Assembly: GCA_029883965.1 (NCBI GenBank)
Contig: JAOUIN010000080.1
Coordinates: forward strand, 1-9,233
Direction of reading: 5' to 3'
From: Betaproteobacteria bacterium
GTDB lineage: Bacteria; Pseudomonadota; Gammaproteobacteria; Burkholderiales; SG8-41
DNA length: 9,233 nucleotides
Of the stretch, positions 6,702-9,233 are shown piece after piece. Each line of letters starts with the position of its first letter. Within the stretch, counting starts at the first letter, position 1. The notes beneath the pieces are model-generated. The model ran no database searches and was not told the origin of the DNA. It saw only the letters and a list, made by a program, of their open reading frames with translations. The position numbers and the translations under genes were made by a program.

Positions 6702-6908
6702 TTAGGCAGCCTGGATGTTGCTCGCTTGTTGCTTGCCCTTGTTGCCGGCGGTGATATCAAACGTCACCTTCTGGCCTTCTTTGAGGGTCTTGAAGCCGTT
6801 CATGTTGATGCCCGAGAAATGAGCAAACAAGTCTTCGCCACCACCATCAGGGGTGATAAAGCCAAAACCTTTGGAGTCGTTGAACCACTTAACAGTACCG
6901 GTTGCCAT
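6702..6908 (-). CDS. cspA: Cold-shock protein, CspA family
   Basis: 68 aa, a single cold-shock domain (OB fold) that binds single-stranded RNA and DNA and melts mRNA structure. RNP1 is KGFGFI (about 13-18) and RNP2 is the DLFAHFS segment (about 27-33; many CspA proteins have VFVHF). The N-terminus MATGTVKWFNDSKGFGFI and the C-terminus KGKQQASNIQAA are typical of betaproteobacterial members. Start ATG at 6906-6908, with AAGGA 10 nt upstream. A consensus-like promoter at 7054-7082 puts transcription start near 7047, leaving about 140 nt of leader. Such long leaders act as temperature-sensitive RNA in E. coli cspA; whether this one does is inference. It has its own terminator. The family is multi-copy in most genomes, so the symbol means the family, not a defined paralog. 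Confidence 0.95.
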   Translation of the reverse strand: MATGTVKWFNDSKGFGFITPDGGGEDLFAHFSGINMNGFKTLKEGQKVTFDITAGNKGKQQASNIQAA

Positions 6909-7047
6909 GATGTTGTATTCCTTTTGAGTATTGATAATTTCCAGCTTGCGCCGGGTATCGTATTTAAATCTCACAGCCCAAAAGTTCGAACACCACAACT
7001 GCAAACGCGGTAACGCTAACTTTCAAGTACTTAGAAACCAAACACGC
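6909..7047 (-). promoter_or_regulatory. Long 5' leader of the cold-shock mRNA
   Basis: About 139 nt without a credible ORF lie between the predicted start site and the cspA ATG. The length is close to the roughly 160-nt leader of E. coli cspA, which refolds in the cold to expose the ribosome binding site. No obvious copy of the E. coli cold box is seen. The role as an RNA thermosensor is inferred from family and length only. Confidence 0.45.
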
Positions 7048-7053
7048 GCCGCC

Positions 7054-7082
7054 TTTATACGGAATGGCCCGCGCAACGTCAA
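7054..7082 (-). promoter_or_regulatory. Sigma-70 promoter of the cold-shock gene
   Basis: On the - strand TTGACG (7077-7082) and TATAAA (7054-7059) are separated by exactly 17 bp. Both hexamers match the consensus at five of six positions. Start of transcription would be near 7047, 139 nt before the ATG. Confidence 0.75.
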
Positions 7083-7121
7083 GCACATTATGAACTTCGC
7101 AATAGGGTTTTATTTTTTTTG

Positions 7122-7140
7122 TTTAAAATCAATTGGTTAT
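7122..7140 (+). repeat. Copy 2 of the 18/19-bp repeated AT-rich element
   Basis: TTTAAAA-T-CAATTGGTTAT differs from 2221-2239 at one base only. It spans the last codons and stop of the protease gene on the - strand. Relative to the adjacent gene end it is inverted compared with copy 1. Confidence 0.5.
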
Positions 7141-8229
7141 ATATTTTTTTGAAAACTCGCGGGCAGCGTTGGAATCGAGTTTTTCAATTCTCCCCAACAC
7201 TTCACGCACCCGCGCACGCTGATTCTGGTAATGATAGGCAGCGCCCAGCAACTTCAGCGCCGGCACATCGCTGGGGCGCAAGCGCAATGCCTCCTGCACC
7301 GCCTCCACCGTTCGATCGTACTGATTCAGCGCAAGATAGGTTGTGCCGGCACCGAACCACGCGTCGTAACTGTCGCCGTCCAGTTTCAGCGCCTGATTGT
7401 AAGCAACGATGGCACGCCGCGGACGATTGACCAGCCCGTAGGCTTCTCCCAGCGCCAGCCACCCCGGAACCGCTAGTGGCGCTGCACGCACCCATTGCTG
7501 CGTCACCGCGAGCAGTCCCACCCAGTCCTTTTTCGCACGCAGCTCGGCGCTGCGGCTATGCCATTTGTCATGAACCGCCTCTCGATTCGCAAGCGTGAGT
7601 TTGGAGCCGCTGCGTGCAGCCAGTTCGTTAATCCATGACGCCGGCAGCGCAAAATTCAGATTCTGGCCCTCTGGAATAATGAACGTCGTCAGCCCGAGCA
7701 GCCTGCCCTCGACATCGAACAACCCGCCGCCGCTGGATCCGGAGGAAATCGGCGCCGACGTCTGGATATAGTGCGCACCGTCCATCTCGCGAATGCTGGA
7801 GACCAGCCCTTCGCTGATTGTCAATTCCAGCCCTTCGGGTGCGCCCACTGCATACACGCGCTGCCCGACGCGCAACCGCCCGGTATAAAGGGATGCGCGC
7901 GGCGCCTGCAGGTTGCCGACATTCAACTCGCACAAATCCCGTTCGGCGTCTGCCAGACGCAACGTTCCGGCGAATCGCGTCTTGCCGGAATACACGGCAT
8001 AGCTCACGCCGCCTTCCAACACATGACAATTGGTCACCACCGTTTCTGCGGCCGTCACCACCCCGCTTCCGAGGTTCGTGACGCTCTCTTCGCGATCGAG
8101 CGCATGGATGGTCACGATGCTCCGTGACACCTCCTGAAAGATCTGCTCCGGAGTCTTGCCCTGGGCCGCAGCGGCATTTGTCATGGCGATGGTCGCCAGC
8201 ACAGCGATTGCGGCGAAAATTTTCGTCAA
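7129..8229 (-). CDS. Exported trypsin-like serine protease (S1C/DegP-like) with C-terminal TPR repeats
   Basis: 366 aa. Residues 1-22 form a signal peptide (MTKIF, hydrophobic core, AAAAQ), so the protein is probably periplasmic. The protease domain (about 28-205) has a full triad: His69 in VVTNCHVL, Asp98 in ERDLCEL and Ser166 in GSSGGGLF, in the DegP-type order. No PDZ domain follows. Instead residues about 225-350 are helical with TPR-like units, clearest at AIVAYNQALKLDGDSYDAW and TVEAVQEALRLRPSDVPAL, suggesting protein binding. The only two cysteines, C68 and C100, flank the catalytic His and Asp. The start is TTG (8227-8229), supported by AGGAG five nt upstream and by the signal peptide directly after it. 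No terminator is visible after the stop, so the transcript may run on towards cspA. Substrate unknown. Confidence 0.85.
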   Translation of the reverse strand: MTKIFAAIAVLATIAMTNAAAAQGKTPEQIFQEVSRSIVTIHALDREESVTNLGSGVVTAAETVVTNCHVLEGGVSYAVYSGKTRFAGTLRLADAERDLCELNVGNLQAPRASLYTGRLRVGQRVYAVGAPEGLELTISEGLVSSIREMDGAHYIQTSAPISSGSSGGGLFDVEGRLLGLTTFIIPEGQNLNFALPASWINELAARSGSKLTLANREAVHDKWHSRSAELRAKKDWVGLLAVTQQWVRAAPLAVPGWLALGEAYGLVNRPRRAIVAYNQALKLDGDSYDAWFGAGTTYLALNQYDRTVEAVQEALRLRPSDVPALKLLGAAYHYQNQRARVREVLGRIEKLDSNAAREFSKKYITN

Positions 8230-8234
8230 GCTCT

Positions 8235-8239
8235 CTCCT
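8235..8239 (-). promoter_or_regulatory. Ribosome binding site that decides the TTG start of the protease gene
   Basis: AGGAG on the - strand, 5 nt from the TTG codon. No ATG or GTG near the signal peptide has comparable support, so the rare TTG start is preferred. Confidence 0.75.
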
Positions 8240-8476
8240 GATATAGGCAGCGGGATGCCAAAGATACCTCATCAACAGCCGTCCGGCGGCAGCAAGCGCC
8301 CGTTATGCTATGCACAACTCGAGTGCTAATGTCACGGTTAATCAACTAGTTAAGGAAAGTCTGATACTGCGCAGCAGGATTTCGCAGTCTAATCCTAATT
8401 TCATAATACGGGATATGAATTAGCTTATCTCATTGTTAACAAAGGATTTCTATTTCCAGATTAGTTTATTTTTCTA

Positions 8477-8506
8477 TAGACAAGGCTGAATATTTTTGCT
8501 TATATG
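8477..8506 (+). promoter_or_regulatory. Candidate promoter of the ketopantoate-reductase-like gene
   Basis: TAGACA (8477-8482) and TATATG (8501-8506) with an 18-bp spacer, with a TG just upstream of the -10. The -10 overlaps the first ATGTTGC element, so a protein bound there would block RNA polymerase. The match is moderate. Confidence 0.35.
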
Positions 8507-8556
8507 TTGCAAAGCGGCATTAGTTACGCTCGCAACATGAAGAATGTTGCATAGCG
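8504..8556 (+). repeat. Three ATGTTGC elements (direct repeat plus inverted repeat), operator-like
   Basis: ATGTTGCAAAGCG (8504-8516) and ATGTTGCATAGCG (8544-8556) are direct copies with one mismatch, offset by 40 bp, about four helical turns. Between them, GCAACAT (8532-8538) forms with 8544-8550 a perfect 7-bp inverted repeat with a 5-bp spacer. Such layout is typical of a regulator operator, or of an RNA hairpin in the leader. Confidence 0.5.
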
Positions 8557-8582
8557 ATAAATCAACCGATCGGGAGCCAGGA

Positions 8583-9233
8583 ATGAAAATATGCGTCGTG
8601 GGTGCGGGTTCCATAGGAGGTTACCTGGCCGTTCAGTTCGCTGAAGCCGGCCACGAAGTCACGGTCATTGCGCGCGGCGCCCATCTCGCGGCCATCAAGG
8701 CCCGCGGACTGCAACTCCGCCTGCCCGACGGTAGCCAAAAAGTCGCTCGCAACCTGTCCGCGACCGATGCCATACGCGACGCCGGCACCCATGATCTGGT
8801 GATACTGGGGGTCAAGGCGCACCAGGTGGAAGCCATCGTGGATGACCTGCCCCATCTGTTCCACGACACCACGGTCATGATCCCGATGCAGAACGGCATT
8901 CCGTGGTGGTATTTTCAGCGACACGGCGGCCAGTACGAAGGTCAGGTCGTGCGCACCGCAGACCCGAATGGCAAGATCGCCGCGACCATTGATCCACAGC
9001 GCATCATCGGCTGTGTGGTTTATCCCGCCGCCACCATGACGGCGCCCGGCGTCATCACGCTCATTGAGGGCAACCGGTTCCCGCTGGGCGAACTCGACGG
9101 CACGGAAACACCGCGGATCAGGGCACTGTCGGATGCATTCGTCGCCGCCGGATTCAAATCACCGATCCTGACCGCTGTTCGCGACGAAATCTGGCTCAAG
9201 GTGTGGGGCAACCTCTCGTTCAATCCGATCAGC
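8583..9233 (+). CDS. Ketopantoate reductase family (PanE/ApbA-like) protein, 3' end outside window
   Basis: 217 residues are visible and the frame is still open at the window edge (family length about 300). The Rossmann motif GAGSIGG (residues 7-13) binds NADP(H). K78 in LGVKAHQ, N104 in MQNGIP, K206 in EIWLKVWGN and N210 line up with Lys72, Asn98, Lys176 and Asn180 of E. coli PanE, so the catalytic set is present. The reaction of true PanE is NADPH reduction of 2-dehydropantoate to pantoate for coenzyme A synthesis. The PWWYF segment after the NG motif, and an extra stretch to about residue 140, mark a subgroup often met outside pantothenate operons, so the substrate may differ and I give no symbol. 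ATG 8583 has GGGAG (8572-8576) at 6 nt. Probably regulated through the ATGTTGC repeats upstream. Confidence 0.85.
   Translation, partial: MKICVVGAGSIGGYLAVQFAEAGHEVTVIARGAHLAAIKARGLQLRLPDGSQKVARNLSATDAIRDAGTHDLVILGVKAHQVEAIVDDLPHLFHDTTVMIPMQNGIPWWYFQRHGGQYEGQVVRTADPNGKIAATIDPQRIIGCVVYPAATMTAPGVITLIEGNRFPLGELDGTETPRIRALSDAFVAAGFKSPILTAVRDEIWLKVWGNLSFNPIS

Larger units (their letters stand above)
8230..8582. other. AT-rich divergent intergenic region with inverted and direct repeats
   Basis: About 350 bp between the divergent protease and reductase genes, much richer in A+T than the flanking genes from about 8336 on. I see no protein-coding frame. It holds two interleaved stems (ACTGCG 8366-8371 with CGCAGT 8383-8388; AGGATT 8376-8381 with AATCCT 8391-8396), a third inverted repeat (8395-8404 with 8415-8423), and three ATGTTGC elements near the reductase. 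A weak - strand promoter for the protease might be GTGACA/TAGCAT (8330-8335 and 8305-8310, 19-bp spacer). An unannotated small RNA is possible but unproven. Confidence 0.5.

Noticed and set aside
6160..6754. Overlapping + strand open frames across the earP 5' region
   Set aside because: They oppose well-supported EarP sequence or cover the cspA terminator, and have no ribosome binding site or motif.

Overview
The window looks like chromosomal DNA of a betaproteobacterium with GC-rich coding sequence. Four things point there: an EF-P with arginine at position 32 next to its rhamnosyltransferase EarP; a UbiG with a betaproteobacterial N-terminus; a CspA-type protein with the DLFAHFSGINMNGF segment; and a one-piece tmRNA whose tag is ANDERYSLAA. 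The genus cannot be named from the sequence alone. Most of the content is core housekeeping, with no insertion sequence, CRISPR array or phage gene.

Left part (1-2225, + strand): the 3' part of an MtaD-type nucleoside deaminase, ubiG, and a HAD phosphatase of the MupP/Gph type. Both junctions are stop/start overlaps of four bases (ATGA, then GTGA), so the three genes are very probably translationally coupled. The order hydrolase-ubiG-mupP is known from pseudomonads. Next come ssrA (tmRNA, 2321-2685) and its strong terminator, then a BASS-like permease gene and rlmJ, also on the + strand.

Middle part (4696-7082): a bidirectional terminator separates rlmJ from a - strand group, read earP then efp. 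EarP rhamnosylates Arg32 of EF-P, which lets EF-P rescue ribosomes stalled at polyproline. Upstream of these, also on the - strand, is a cspA-type cold-shock gene. It has a good sigma-70 promoter, a leader of about 140 nt and its own terminator.

Right part (7129-9233): an exported trypsin-like protease with TPR repeats (- strand, TTG start), then an AT-rich intergenic region of about 350 bp full of inverted and direct repeats, then the start of a ketopantoate-reductase-family gene that runs off the window.

SsrA, RlmJ, EF-P, EarP and CspA all bear on ribosome function, rescue or mRNA folding, so the middle of the window is translation-centred. The best leads are: RlmJ with its catalytic DPPY motif changed to DAAF; a protease whose only two cysteines sit beside its catalytic His and Asp; repeated ATGTTGC elements in front of the reductase gene; interleaved inverted repeats in the same intergenic region; and an 18/19-bp repeat found at two distant gene ends. 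I found no clear evidence of a wholly new multi-gene system.
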